Source of the DNA: Kiloniellales bacterium
GTDB taxonomy: Bacteria; Pseudomonadota; Alphaproteobacteria; Kiloniellales; JAKSDN01
DNA: 64,000 bases
Assembly: GCA_028280455.1 (NCBI GenBank)
Contig: JANQLT010000057.1
Coordinates: 124,001 to 188,000 of the forward strand
Direction: 5' to 3'
Of the stretch, positions 38,733-48,254 are shown piece after piece. Below the pieces are notes generated by a model that made no database searches, was not told where the DNA came from, and saw nothing but the letters and a program-made list of their open reading frames with translations. The position numbers and the translations under genes are program-made. How positions within the stretch are numbered: the first letter of the stretch is position 1; each line of letters starts with the position of its first letter.

Positions 38733-39819
38733 CGCCTCGGCACGATCGACTGAGATCAGGACAACTGCGCAGTCACAAACTGCGGAGCACGCGCGAAAAC
38801 CGCCCGACACGCCGCTGCTTCTCGAGGTTTCCGACCTGCACGTGAGCTTTGGCGGCGGCGCCCAAGCTCCCGCAGTGCGGGGCGTCGATCTCGCGATGCG
38901 GCACGGCGAGATCGTCGCACTTGTCGGCGAGTCGGGATCGGGGAAGTCGACAATCGGCACGACACTGATGCGCTTGTTCCCGCCGGAAACGAAAGTGCGG
39001 ATAACCGGCCGTGCCCTGTTCCACGGACCGGACCTGCCAACCTGCGACCTCCTAGAGCTGCGGGAGCGCGACATGCGCAGGATCAGAGGCAACTCTATCG
39101 CCATGATCTTCCAGGAGCCGCTATCTTCCCTGAACCCGATCTTCACGGTCGGCAGCCAGATTGTCGAGGCGCTCCGCTCCCACCAATCGATGTCCCGCAA
39201 GCAGGCACTGGCGGAAGCGAAGGAGCTCTTGTCTCTGCTTGGCTTCCCGAATCCCGGAAAGGCGCTAGCGAGCTATCCGCATCAGATCTCCGGCGGCATG
39301 CGTCAACGCGTCATGATCGCAATGGCGCTTTCCTGCGATCCTTCGCTGCTGATCGCCGATGAGCCTACGACGGCGCTGGATGTCACGATTCAGGCGCAGA
39401 TCATGGAGCTTCTGTTGCGCCTCCAGAGGCGCACGGGGATGGCAATCCTCTTCATTACGCACGACCTCAACCTGGTTGCACAAATCGCAGATCGGGTCGT
39501 CGTCGTCTACGCCGGGCAGGTGGTCGAAGTGGCCCGGACGGAGGAGATCTTCGCACGGCCGCTGATGCCATACACACGGGCCTTGATGCAGGCCGTACCG
39601 GATCTCGGTTGCTCGTCGCTCCCCGACTACCGTCTTGAACCCATCCCCGGCCAAGCGCCTGAGCCGGTTGCACTGCCGGCGGGCTGCGCGTTCCACCCGC
39701 GTTGCTCCCACAGCGTTCCGTCTATCTGCGCGGACCGTCCGCCCGATCTCGAATCCCTGCCGCACCATCAGGTCCGCTGTGCTCGATGGCGGGACTTGCA
39801 ACCGGGTAGGGCAAAATGA
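38722..39819 (+). CDS. peptide-type ABC transporter ATP-binding protein (DppD-like)
   Basis: GESGSGKST, QISGGMRQRVMIAMAL, LLIADEPTTALDVTIQAQIMELL. Confidence 0.92.
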   Translation: MNDSASARSTEIRTTAQSQTAEHARKPPDTPLLLEVSDLHVSFGGGAQAPAVRGVDLAMRHGEIVALVGESGSGKSTIGTTLMRLFPPETKVRITGRALFHGPDLPTCDLLELRERDMRRIRGNSIAMIFQEPLSSLNPIFTVGSQIVEALRSHQSMSRKQALAEAKELLSLLGFPNPGKALASYPHQISGGMRQRVMIAMALSCDPSLLIADEPTTALDVTIQAQIMELLLRLQRRTGMAILFITHDLNLVAQIADRVVVVYAGQVVEVARTEEIFARPLMPYTRALMQAVPDLGCSSLPDYRLEPIPGQAPEPVALPAGCAFHPRCSHSVPSICADRPPDLESLPHHQVRCARWRDLQPGRAK

Positions 39820-40814
39820 CTTCAGCCACTGACCGGACATCACCCGCGCCTCTGCTCAAGGTCGACAGCCTACGCAAGTGGTTCGACATCCGACGAGGCA
39901 TCATTCCGCGGCCCGTTGCTCATGTGCGTGCAGTCGAGGATGTGTCCTTCCACTTGATGCCACGCGAAGTTCTTGGAATCGCAGGCGAGTCCGGCTCGGG
40001 AAAAACCACGGTCGGACGCTGTGTCCTGCGCTTGATTGAGCCGACGGATGGCAAGGTCGTCTTCAATGGGCGAGACGTCATGGGCATGTCATCCGGCGAA
40101 CTGCGGCGCTTCCGGCGCGAGGCGCAGATCGTCTTTCAGGATCCCTACGGAGCGCTAAATCCCGGCAAGTCGGTCGAGCGCATTCTGGCCGAGCCTTTTC
40201 GTGTTCAGCGGGTTGACCTGTCGAAAACCGAGCGGCGGGAGCGTATCGCCGAGTTGCTCCGCACTGTCGCGCTGTCGCCCGATTACATGCGACGGAGGCC
40301 GCACGAGCTGTCGGGCGGGCAGCGGCAGCGTATCGTGATCGCCAGAGCGATCGCCATGCAGCCCGAGATGATCGTGGCAGACGAGCCGGTGTCCGCGCTG
40401 GACGTTTCGATCCAAGCTCAGATCATCGCCTTGCTCCAGGAACTCAAGGAAAGGCTAGCCCTCTCCCTGCTCTTTATCTCGCACGATCTCGCGGTCATGG
40501 AGTATCTCTCCGACCGCATCGCCGTTGTCTATCTTGGACGAGTGATGGAAGTCGGCCCGGCCGCCGAGATCTGCAGCCGCCCTCACCATCCCTATACGCG
40601 AGCGCTGCTGTCTGCCGTGCCGACCCGTGCCGGCGCGAATGGCGGCAAGAGGATCATTCTGTCTGGCGAGCTTCCGGATCCGATGAGTCCGCCATCAGGT
40701 TGCGTGTTCCGGACCCGATGCCCCTTTGCCATAAAAGCCTGTGCCGATGCCGCACCCCCGCTACGCAGGAGAGGCGAAGACCATCTGTCCGCATGCATTC
40801 GTGATGACATCTGA
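39816..40814 (+). CDS. peptide-type ABC transporter ATP-binding protein (DppF-like)
   Basis: GESGSGKTT, ELSGGQRQRIVIARAIAMQPEMIVADEPVSALDVSIQAQ. Confidence 0.92.
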   Translation: MTSATDRTSPAPLLKVDSLRKWFDIRRGIIPRPVAHVRAVEDVSFHLMPREVLGIAGESGSGKTTVGRCVLRLIEPTDGKVVFNGRDVMGMSSGELRRFRREAQIVFQDPYGALNPGKSVERILAEPFRVQRVDLSKTERRERIAELLRTVALSPDYMRRRPHELSGGQRQRIVIARAIAMQPEMIVADEPVSALDVSIQAQIIALLQELKERLALSLLFISHDLAVMEYLSDRIAVVYLGRVMEVGPAAEICSRPHHPYTRALLSAVPTRAGANGGKRIILSGELPDPMSPPSGCVFRTRCPFAIKACADAAPPLRRRGEDHLSACIRDDI

Positions 40815-40879
40815 CTGTCGCCGCTAGCGGACGGAGCTACCTCTTGAAAAAGGTGTGGTTGCAGTAACACCGGTGTGTT

Positions 40880-40891
40880 ATGGTATACCAT
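40880..40891. promoter_or_regulatory. putative GntR (FadR/FCD) operator 2
   Basis: ATGGTATACCAT, identical to 35303-35314, upstream of the ABC solute-binding protein gene. Confidence 0.65.
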
Positions 40892-40993
40892 CTGACAGTA
40901 CACCAATGCCAGCTGTCGATGCCAAGATGGGATGCGGCGCCCTGATTTGCTTGTGCAGCCCAGGGAATGGCCATTGCATGGGAGGTGAAGCAA

Positions 40994-42529
40994 ATGATGA
41001 AGCAACTTGGCCGAATCGCCTGCGGCGTTCTTGCCGGGCTAGCGCTGACAGCCCTCACCCTCGGTGTCACACAAGCGGCCACGCAACCGCGGACCGGGGG
41101 TACCCTGAACGTCGGCTTCGTCGAAGATGCCAAGACGCTCGACCCCACGTTCTCGGTGCAGTGGTCAGAGCGCCAGGTGCTCTACCTCGTATACAATACG
41201 CTATTGCGGATGCAGCCCGATTTCTCTTTGACGCCGGAGCTGGCGGAGAGCTGGGAAATCCAGGAGGGTGGCAAGCGCGTCGTCTTTAAGCTGCGTGAGG
41301 GGGTCAGGTTCCACGACGGAACGGACTTTGACGCGGAGGCCGTCAAGTTCAATCTCGATCGGCGGATGGACGAGGCGGTGGGATCCCCGCAGCGCAAGCA
41401 GCTTGCCGGCGTGATCTCCAAGGTGGAAGTCGTCGACAGCCACACCGTCGCCGTGACCACGGAAGCCCCCTTCGCGCCACTTCTCAGCTATCTTGCCGAA
41501 CGGCCCGGTTTCATGATTTCACCAGCGGCGGCTGAGAAGCACGGCGAAGATTTCGGCAGCAATCCCGTCGGCACGGGACCGTTTGTCTTCAAGGAATGGA
41601 CGCGTGGCAGCCGGATCGTCGTGGAGCAGAATCCGGATTACTGGGAGGAAGATCTTCCCTATCTGGACGGCGTCGTCTTCTCTGACATGGGCGGCTCGGT
41701 GGTCGGCATGCAGCGGCTAATGACCGGTGAGCTCGACTACATTGATAGCCTGACGCCACAAGACCTGCAGCTCTTGGAGGGCGCCGATGACATCGAGCTG
41801 GCACAAATCATCGTCGGGCGCTGGTACTCGTATCAATGGCAATGGGACAAGCCGCCGTTCGACAACGCCAAGCTGCGCAAAGCCATCGCACACGCGATCG
41901 ATCGCGACCGCCTGAACGAGGTAACGATGCGCGGCCAAGCACGACTCTCGAACGGCCCGACGCCAAAGGGGCTATGGTGGCATGCAGATGGTCTGCTCGG
42001 CTACGACCACGATCCCGAAATGGCCCGCAAGCTGATCTCCGAGGCCGGCGCGGAAGGTATGGAGATCGGCTTGGCGACGCCGGAGAACCAAGTGCTCAGG
42101 CAGCTCAACCAGCTCGTCCAGGAGCAGCTCAACGAGGTTGGCCTGAAGGTCGAGCTCGAGCCCGTCGCCCAGAGCGAATGGTACTCCCGGGTGGTGGAGC
42201 GGGCGATCAACTTCACGCCGATGCGCTGGACACAGCGGCCAGACCCCGATGGCCTGCTTAGTATCCTCTTTCACAGCGGCGGTTTCGCCAATTCCACTGG
42301 ATACAGCAACCCGGAAGTAGACCGGCTGCTCGAAGAGGCTCGCATGACCTTCGACCAGCGGCAGCGCAAGGAGCTCTACGACCAGGCACACCGTCTGATC
42401 CTCCAAGATCTACCCTACGTGCCGATATACTTCGCGGCGGAGTTTGCGGCCATGCGCGATCGGGTGATGGGCTTCCAGTGGACCCCGGATCAGGTGCCGC
42501 GCTTCTACAATGTGTGGTTGGCGCAATAG
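40994..42529 (+). CDS. peptide-type ABC transporter solute-binding protein (family 5)
   Basis: Signal peptide from MMKQLGRIACGVLAGLALTALTLGVTQAA; TLNVGFVEDAKTLDPTFS..., LAESWEIQEGGKRVVFKLREGVRFHDGTDFDAEAVKFNLDR. Confidence 0.92.
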   Translation: MMKQLGRIACGVLAGLALTALTLGVTQAATQPRTGGTLNVGFVEDAKTLDPTFSVQWSERQVLYLVYNTLLRMQPDFSLTPELAESWEIQEGGKRVVFKLREGVRFHDGTDFDAEAVKFNLDRRMDEAVGSPQRKQLAGVISKVEVVDSHTVAVTTEAPFAPLLSYLAERPGFMISPAAAEKHGEDFGSNPVGTGPFVFKEWTRGSRIVVEQNPDYWEEDLPYLDGVVFSDMGGSVVGMQRLMTGELDYIDSLTPQDLQLLEGADDIELAQIIVGRWYSYQWQWDKPPFDNAKLRKAIAHAIDRDRLNEVTMRGQARLSNGPTPKGLWWHADGLLGYDHDPEMARKLISEAGAEGMEIGLATPENQVLRQLNQLVQEQLNEVGLKVELEPVAQSEWYSRVVERAINFTPMRWTQRPDPDGLLSILFHSGGFANSTGYSNPEVDRLLEEARMTFDQRQRKELYDQAHRLILQDLPYVPIYFAAEFAAMRDRVMGFQWTPDQVPRFYNVWLAQ

Positions 42530-42565
42530 GCTACGGAGAGCCGTCGTCGCTTGCGAGCTGCGGAT

Positions 42566-42599
42566 GAGAGTCCCGAGAGTGGAAGCTCTCGGGACTCTC
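42566..42599. terminator. strong hairpin, probable bidirectional terminator
   Basis: GAGAGTCCCGAGAG-tggaag-CTCTCGGGACTCTC, 14-bp perfect stem between convergent genes; no long T tract. Confidence 0.65.
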
Positions 42600-42629
42600 C
42601 GTTTGCGAACTGCCCGACATGCGCTGAGA

Positions 42630-43568
42630 TCACAGGCAAAGCCAGCCCTCCAACAAGCGGTTGAAGCCGTCGGGCTCGTCATGCATCACCCAATGGCCCG
42701 CCCGCGGGAAGACATGAAGCTCGCTTGTCGGCATGCGATCGGCAAGCGCTAGCCCGCGCTCGACCGGCACGGTCGGGTCGTCGCCGCCCCAGACCAGAAG
42801 TGCCGGGACGACGATCTTTTCAAGGTGCGGAAACAGCTCGCGCTCCTGCAATTCGACATAGTCGCTGTAGTCGCCTGCCGTGCGCGCTCGCCTCAAGAAC
42901 ATCTCCAGGTTTCCGCTCTGTTGCGCCTCACGGTAGTTCCCACGCAGCAACGTCTCGAAGGCGAGGTCAGAATCGTTTGCCAGCCGGGGCTCGGTAGCAA
43001 TGAGTGCCTCCTCACTCCGCGCACGCACGCCGTAGTCGTATGTCCGACGCGATGCCGCCTGCCAATCAAGGTCTCGCCCATCGCCCAAACAAGGTGCCGT
43101 GCCACCGCTCGCAACGATCACAAGCGAGCGAACCTGGGCGGGACGGTGTATTGCCAGCCAAGCGGCCATGAATCCGCCCTCCGAATGGCCAACGACGCAG
43201 ACATCCCGAAGTCCCAGGTGATCGATCAGCGCAGCCGCGTGTTGCGCTCTCCGAAGGCGGTCCGGCAGTTCCAGCGGCGACGGCATTGCGCTGCGGCCGA
43301 AGCCGGGTTGATCGTAGGTAAGAGCCTCTGCGTACCGTGCCGCCTCGGGAAGCGTGCGAAACCACGTCAAGCGTGCATCTACTGCGACGCTACATCCATG
43401 AAGCAGCAGTAGGGGCCGCCCCGTCCCGGCTCTTGTGACGACGGTTCGGACGCCGCCAATCTCCAGATGCGCCGCCGGCCAGCTTTGGCATTCGGCCAGT
43501 TCAGGCGCGGCCCCCGCTTCCAATCGATGCTTCCTCGGTGGGCCTGATCCGCTCCCCTGGCGTTTCAT
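42630..43568 (-). CDS. alpha/beta hydrolase
   Basis: RPLLLLHGCSVA, VCVVGHSEGGFMAAWLAI, LLVWGGDDPTVPVERG, FPRAGHWVMHDEP. Confidence 0.9.
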   Translation of the reverse strand: MKRQGSGSGPPRKHRLEAGAAPELAECQSWPAAHLEIGGVRTVVTRAGTGRPLLLLHGCSVAVDARLTWFRTLPEAARYAEALTYDQPGFGRSAMPSPLELPDRLRRAQHAAALIDHLGLRDVCVVGHSEGGFMAAWLAIHRPAQVRSLVIVASGGTAPCLGDGRDLDWQAASRRTYDYGVRARSEEALIATEPRLANDSDLAFETLLRGNYREAQQSGNLEMFLRRARTAGDYSDYVELQERELFPHLEKIVVPALLVWGGDDPTVPVERGLALADRMPTSELHVFPRAGHWVMHDEPDGFNRLLEGWLCL

Positions 43569-43576
43569 GCCAGGCT

Positions 43577-44557
43577 TCAGTGGCCCGGCGCATCGAGGGG
43601 CCGCGGGCTGTAGGCCGCAGCAATTGACGCCACCGCAGCCTCGTCCAGAGACAAGCCAATCGCCTGAACGGCCTCGTCGACGTGACGCACCTCGGTCGCG
43701 CCGAATATCGGCGCCGTGACGCCCGGGCGCTGGGCTGTCCAGGCAAGGGACACCTGGGCCGGTGAAACGCCACGGTCCTCGGCCACCTTGGCGATGGCCT
43801 CATAGACCTCATAATCGGCTTCGCGTCCGTAGTGCTTGCGGGTGTAGTCATCCGTCCGGGTGCGATCACTGGCATGCTGCGCTAGCCGACGGTCGGCCGC
43901 CAGGAACCCGCGTGCGATCGGGCTGAAAGGCACAAGGCCTATGCCCTCCGCCCGGCAGAAAGGCATCATCTCGCGCTCCGCCTCGCGATGGGCTGGGTTG
44001 TACTCGCACTGCATCGAAACGAAGCGAGCATAGCGGCCTTGCCGAGAGATGCTGTCCAATCTGCAAAAGGTCCACGCGGGCATGGTCGTTGCTCCCGGAT
44101 AGAGCACCTTACCGGCACGCACGAGGCTGTCGAAGGCCTCGACCAGTTCCTCGAGATTCGTATGAGGATTCCAGATATGCGTCTGGTAGAGGTCGATGTA
44201 GTCGGTCCCCAGGCGACGCAACGAAGCTTCGACCGCTTCGATGATATGCTTGCGCGAATAGCCGCGGCCGTTCGGGTGACTGTGCATCGGATTGCCGACC
44301 TTGGTGGCAATGACCACCGAGTGCCGCGGTACGTCGTTCAACAGGGTGGCTTTCAAGACCTCCTCGCTGCGCCCCGCCGAGTAGAAGTCGCAGGTGTCGA
44401 AGAAGTTGATCCCGTGGTCCAATGCGGAGCGGACGATCGACCGGCTCGCGGCCTCGTCCAGAACCCACTCCCGCCAGGCCCTATCGCCGAAGCCCATGGC
44501 GCCGAGGCCAAGGCGGGAAATCGTCAGGTTGCTGTAGCCAAGCCGCACGTACTCCAT
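43577..44557 (-). CDS. aldo/keto reductase
   Basis: MEYVRLGYSNLTISRLGLGAMGFG..., INFFDTCDFYSAGRSEEVL, TDYIDLYQTHIWNPHTNLEE. Confidence 0.93.
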   Translation of the reverse strand: MEYVRLGYSNLTISRLGLGAMGFGDRAWREWVLDEAASRSIVRSALDHGINFFDTCDFYSAGRSEEVLKATLLNDVPRHSVVIATKVGNPMHSHPNGRGYSRKHIIEAVEASLRRLGTDYIDLYQTHIWNPHTNLEELVEAFDSLVRAGKVLYPGATTMPAWTFCRLDSISRQGRYARFVSMQCEYNPAHREAEREMMPFCRAEGIGLVPFSPIARGFLAADRRLAQHASDRTRTDDYTRKHYGREADYEVYEAIAKVAEDRGVSPAQVSLAWTAQRPGVTAPIFGATEVRHVDEAVQAIGLSLDEAAVASIAAAYSPRPLDAPGH

Positions 44558-44562
44558 CGCCT

Positions 44563-45294
44563 TTAGGCGCCCCTCCCCTGGGCTCGTCGTTCGCCGGCTC
44601 CCTCATCGACCTCGATTTCCTTCAGCAGCCGCAACGCGAAACTCGCCGAGCGCGCGACATAGGCCTTCAGCAGGCGTTCGGCCGTATCGGCGTCACGGGC
44701 TGCAATCGCTTCGAACACTGCCGTCAAGGCTGCAATCGTGCCTTCGCGCTGCTCTCTGCTGGCAGCCCTTGCCGTGATGACGCGGAGATAGGTCATGCGG
44801 GCCCGCAGCCGGCCGAGCACCTGGCTAGCCAGCTCGTTGTCCGCGCCGGCAAGGATCACGTTGGTCAGCTCGACCAGCGTGTTTGAGTAGGCGACGACGT
44901 TCGGCTTGAAGGCGGCAGTCGCGACACGCTGCAAAGCCTTCTCCAGTGACTTGACTTGGGAGTCGCTCGCCCGCTCGACGAAACTGCGCACCATCGATGC
45001 TTCCAGAGCGGCCCGAACCTCGTAGATTTGGCGAGCTTCGTCGACCGTCAGCCGCGCCACGAACATGCCGCGGTTCGGCACCCGTTGGACCAGCCCTTCT
45101 GCCTCGAGGTGCCGCAGGGCTTCGCGCACGCAGGTTCGGCTGACGCCGGTCTCGTCGCACAAGCGCCTTTCCACCAGCTTCTCTCCTGGTGCGAAGTGGA
45201 GCGACAGTATCGCGTTCCGAAGGGCTTCGGTGGTGCGCTCGCGAAGGCTGCTTGTCTCAGGGGCTACCCGAAGAATTCGTGCTGATTGCTTCAT
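44563..45294 (-). CDS. GntR family transcriptional regulator, FadR/FCD subfamily
   Basis: SLRERTTEALRNAILSLHFAPGEKLVERRLCDETGVSRTCVREALRHLEAEGLVQRVPNRGMFVARL. Confidence 0.92.
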   Translation of the reverse strand: MKQSARILRVAPETSSLRERTTEALRNAILSLHFAPGEKLVERRLCDETGVSRTCVREALRHLEAEGLVQRVPNRGMFVARLTVDEARQIYEVRAALEASMVRSFVERASDSQVKSLEKALQRVATAAFKPNVVAYSNTLVELTNVILAGADNELASQVLGRLRARMTYLRVITARAASREQREGTIAALTAVFEAIAARDADTAERLLKAYVARSASFALRLLKEIEVDEGAGERRAQGRGA

Positions 45295-45403
45295 GCGACT
45301 CTCCCTCGGCGCAGCGCAGGGATGCGCCCCGTACACCTCCAAAAGCTCGCCGTTGACAATGCACTGGGACAACGCCGCGACCGGCGGTCTTGCTGCAAGT
45401 TAT

Positions 45404-45415
45404 TTGGTATGCCAT
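45404..45415. promoter_or_regulatory. putative GntR (FadR/FCD) operator 3
   Basis: TTGGTATGCCAT, 10/12 to the other two sites, between gntR-type gene and divergent hydrolase. Confidence 0.55.
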
Positions 45416-45450
45416 ATTATTGTAAGACAATCAATAGCCTCTCCTCCTGC

Positions 45451-46239
45451 ATGGACAATCCAACGGCACCTCCCCTCAACTACCGCGTCGACGGCGCAGG
45501 TGAGCCGGTGATCCTCATTCATGGCGTCGGCGCCAACCTGCAGTCCTGGGACAACGTGCAAGCGGCTCTATCGCGGCGCTACAAGGTTCTCCGAGTAGAC
45601 TTGCGCGGCCACGGCGCGTCGTCGCCGATCAGAGAGCGCTACTCGCTCGAGCGCTTTTGCGCGGACGTTCTCGAGGTCATGGATCGCGAAGCCATCGAGC
45701 GGGCCCATGTGGTCGGCTTTTCGCTGGGCGGCATGATCGCACAGTGCCTTGCCTTGAACTGGCCCGAGCGTGTCGAGCGCCAGGCCTTCTTGGCGACGGT
45801 CGCAGGCCGGACGGAGCAAGAGAAACACAAGGTCGTTTCGCGTCTAGAGCTCTTGCGCGACAGCGGGATCGTAGCGGTGACCGAGGCTGCGCGCGAGCGC
45901 TGGTTCACGGAGCAGTTCGCGCGGCAGCACCCGGAGCGGATCGAGGCGCGCATTCGTGAGATGGTGGCCAACGATCTGGAGTCCTATATCGAAGCCTATC
46001 GGGTTTTCGGCGAAAGCGAATTGGCCGACCGCCTTCACGAGATCAGACACCCAACTCTGGTCCTGACCGGCGAACGTGATATCGGCTCGAACACGCGCAT
46101 GGCCCGGCTCATGCACGAGACCATCCCGAATTCCCGCCTCGTCATTCTGCCTGAACTCAAACACAGCCTGCTTGTCGAAGCATCCCACATTGTCGCCGAC
46201 CATCTCCTTGCCTTCCTGGCCGACGATGATTGCTCTTGA
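45451..46239 (+). CDS. alpha/beta hydrolase (3-oxoadipate enol-lactonase-like)
   Basis: PVILIHGVGANLQSWDNVQAALSRRYKVLRVDLRGHGASSP, VVGFSLGGMIAQCLAL. Start at MDNPTAPPLNY. Confidence 0.88.
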   Translation: MDNPTAPPLNYRVDGAGEPVILIHGVGANLQSWDNVQAALSRRYKVLRVDLRGHGASSPIRERYSLERFCADVLEVMDREAIERAHVVGFSLGGMIAQCLALNWPERVERQAFLATVAGRTEQEKHKVVSRLELLRDSGIVAVTEAARERWFTEQFARQHPERIEARIREMVANDLESYIEAYRVFGESELADRLHEIRHPTLVLTGERDIGSNTRMARLMHETIPNSRLVILPELKHSLLVEASHIVADHLLAFLADDDCS

Positions 46240-46455
46240 CCTCAACGTCGAGACTGTTCCCAGCCGACGCGCCAAGGGTGGAAGCCAAGCACGCCGCTCA
46301 GGAACCTCAAGCAGAGCACGCGGACGATCGTCGACGCGAAAAGGATAGTTGGGAGCCGAGAAGACATTGAGGTCAAAGGCCCGCCAACCTCATCCAACGC
46401 CGCGTCCAACCTGAGGCACCCGCTGCCGCGCTCGGCGATAGAGAAAGACCGGCGC

Positions 46456-47106
46456 TCAGTCCCGCGGCCAACCATCGATCATCAGCTGGGCGACCCGCTT
46501 AGCCTGCTGCGCGGCGTTCTTGTTGCCCTCGCAGGCCGACACGATGGATCCCTTCATCAACATGTGCCAAGCCTGAGCGAAGTTGTCCGGCCCCTCAAAT
46601 CCTGCCGCGACTGCGAGCGTGCGAACAATCTCGCGGACCTTCGCCAAGTGATCTGTCGCAGCCTGATGGACTTGGCCATCTATCTCGGATTCGAGAAGAA
46701 CGTTTATGAACGAGCAGCCCTCGAAATCAGATTTGCGGAACCAGCCATCAAAGAGATCGAAGATCGATAACAAGGCGTCCGCGGGCTCCTGGTGCTTCAG
46801 GACCTCCGCTTCAACGAAGCCTCTTGTCCACAAGCTTTCGCGCCGATCAAGGAATGCGACCGCAAGGTTCGCCTTGGAGCCGTAATGGTTGTAGAGGCTT
46901 TGCTTGGAGCAACCCGACTGTACCGCGATCGTGTCGACGCCTGCTTGATTGACACCGATAGACGCAAACAGCTCATAGGCCGCGTCGAGGATTCGCTCTC
47001 GCGGATCCTCAACCAGCGCTGCCCTGCCTGAACGATCGCTCCTTGGCGCCAACTCGCGCTTCTCCCCTGCTCGTCCTGCGGCGTGGAAAGATCTTATCCT
47101 TGCCAA
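46456..47106 (-). CDS. TetR/AcrR family transcriptional regulator
   Basis: PRERILDAAYELFASIGVNQAGVDTIAVQSGCSKQSLYNHYGSKANLAVAFLDRR. Confidence 0.9.
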   Translation of the reverse strand: MARIRSFHAAGRAGEKRELAPRSDRSGRAALVEDPRERILDAAYELFASIGVNQAGVDTIAVQSGCSKQSLYNHYGSKANLAVAFLDRRESLWTRGFVEAEVLKHQEPADALLSIFDLFDGWFRKSDFEGCSFINVLLESEIDGQVHQAATDHLAKVREIVRTLAVAAGFEGPDNFAQAWHMLMKGSIVSACEGNKNAAQQAKRVAQLMIDGWPRD

Positions 47107-47209
47107 TCACTTAGTATCCACCGGCCAATCTACAAGAGTGCAGATCTGCCGTCCGCTCGGAATTCCCCCAGCCCCAGCAGCATACACCAAGCGACAAGCA
47201 CATCGAGCG

Positions 47210-47225
47210 TGGACAGACCTGTCCA
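47210..47225. promoter_or_regulatory. putative TetR operator A upstream of cmuB
   Basis: TGGACAG-AC-CTGTCCA, perfect 7-bp inverted repeat. Confidence 0.6.
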
Positions 47226-47232
47226 ACTCCAT

Positions 47233-47248
47233 TAGACTGACCTGTCCA
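47233..47248. promoter_or_regulatory. putative TetR operator B upstream of cmuB
   Basis: TAGACTG-AC-CTGTCCA, right arm and spacer identical to operator A, 23 bp downstream. Confidence 0.5.
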
Positions 47249-47327
47249 ATCAAAGGCTCGCAGGCCGTCTCGCTCGGCTCTTGCGGCCAAACAAAGACAC
47301 GTGAAGCGAATCACGGGGGGCGCCTGC

Positions 47328-48254
47328 ATGGCGGATTTACAGCAGCTTTCGATTGGGTCCGTGGCGATCGGCGGGCCTCTGGGCGCGAATACGGGGCTGG
47401 CTGTTGGGTCGATCTTCTATGACAACCACTCCCTGGTCGAAGACCCCTATTCAGGAACCTTCGACGAAGACCGCGCCGCGGTTCTGGTCGACCGCATCAA
47501 TAGCCTGTCCGCTCGCTACGGCGTGCAGATGGCTTTTGACGTGATCGGCGCGACTGCCGAAGCCATGGACAAGGGCTTGGCTTTCGTAGCCGAGCGCACG
47601 GAACTACCGATTCTGATCAACGCGACCGAAGCGGAAGTCAGAATCGCCGGCCTGAAGCAGGCCGCCGCCCTTGGCATTCTCGATCGCTGCGTCTTCGCGT
47701 CCCTCAATGAAGACACCGAGGACGAGGAAATCGAGGCGCTCGGCCGGCATAGGCCGGCCGGCACCATGATCCTTGCAAACGACATCGGCGATCCGACTCC
47801 CGAAGGGTCGTGCGCCATGATCGAGAGCTACTTCCAACCGATGCTCAAGGACATTGGCGTCGAGACACCAATCGTCGATCTCGGGGTGATGGATGCGCCG
47901 TCGATCGGCATTGCCATGCGCGGCATCGCAGCGGTGCGCGACAGGTTCGGATATCCGGCTGGCTGCGCCTTCTCTAACTGCTTCCCGCAATGGACCGGCC
48001 TCGATTCCCTCGGGCGCGAGTGGGTCAATGTCTCGCTCGCAACGGCGCTCGTCGTCTGTCGCAGCTACGGAGGGGACTTCCTGCACTACGGCATTGTCGA
48101 GAAAGCACGGCTGGCGGCGCATGCGCTGGGCAGCGCGGAGGTGTTCATCGGCTTCGCCGCGCAAGAGCTCGACGGCCATCAGCTTCCCGAAGGCCATGCC
48201 TTGCTCAAGATGTTCAAATTGGGTGAACGGAGTGATGAGCGGCAGGGCATTTAG
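47328..48254 (+). CDS. cmuB: methylcobalamin:tetrahydrofolate methyltransferase (MtrH-like), CmuB
   Basis: MtrH-like sequence (GPLGANTGLAVGSIFYDNHSLVEDPYSGTFDEDRAAVLVDRINSLS...) first in a cmuB-cmuC-cmuA-fmdB-paaE-hutI gene order. Confidence 0.82.
   Translation: MADLQQLSIGSVAIGGPLGANTGLAVGSIFYDNHSLVEDPYSGTFDEDRAAVLVDRINSLSARYGVQMAFDVIGATAEAMDKGLAFVAERTELPILINATEAEVRIAGLKQAAALGILDRCVFASLNEDTEDEEIEALGRHRPAGTMILANDIGDPTPEGSCAMIESYFQPMLKDIGVETPIVDLGVMDAPSIGIAMRGIAAVRDRFGYPAGCAFSNCFPQWTGLDSLGREWVNVSLATALVVCRSYGGDFLHYGIVEKARLAAHALGSAEVFIGFAAQELDGHQLPEGHALLKMFKLGERSDERQGI

Noticed and set aside
47893-48234. 114-residue N-terminal extension of cmuC in the track
   Set aside because: Lies out of frame within cmuB and is Arg/Ser-rich; ATG at 48235 fits the homologous start.
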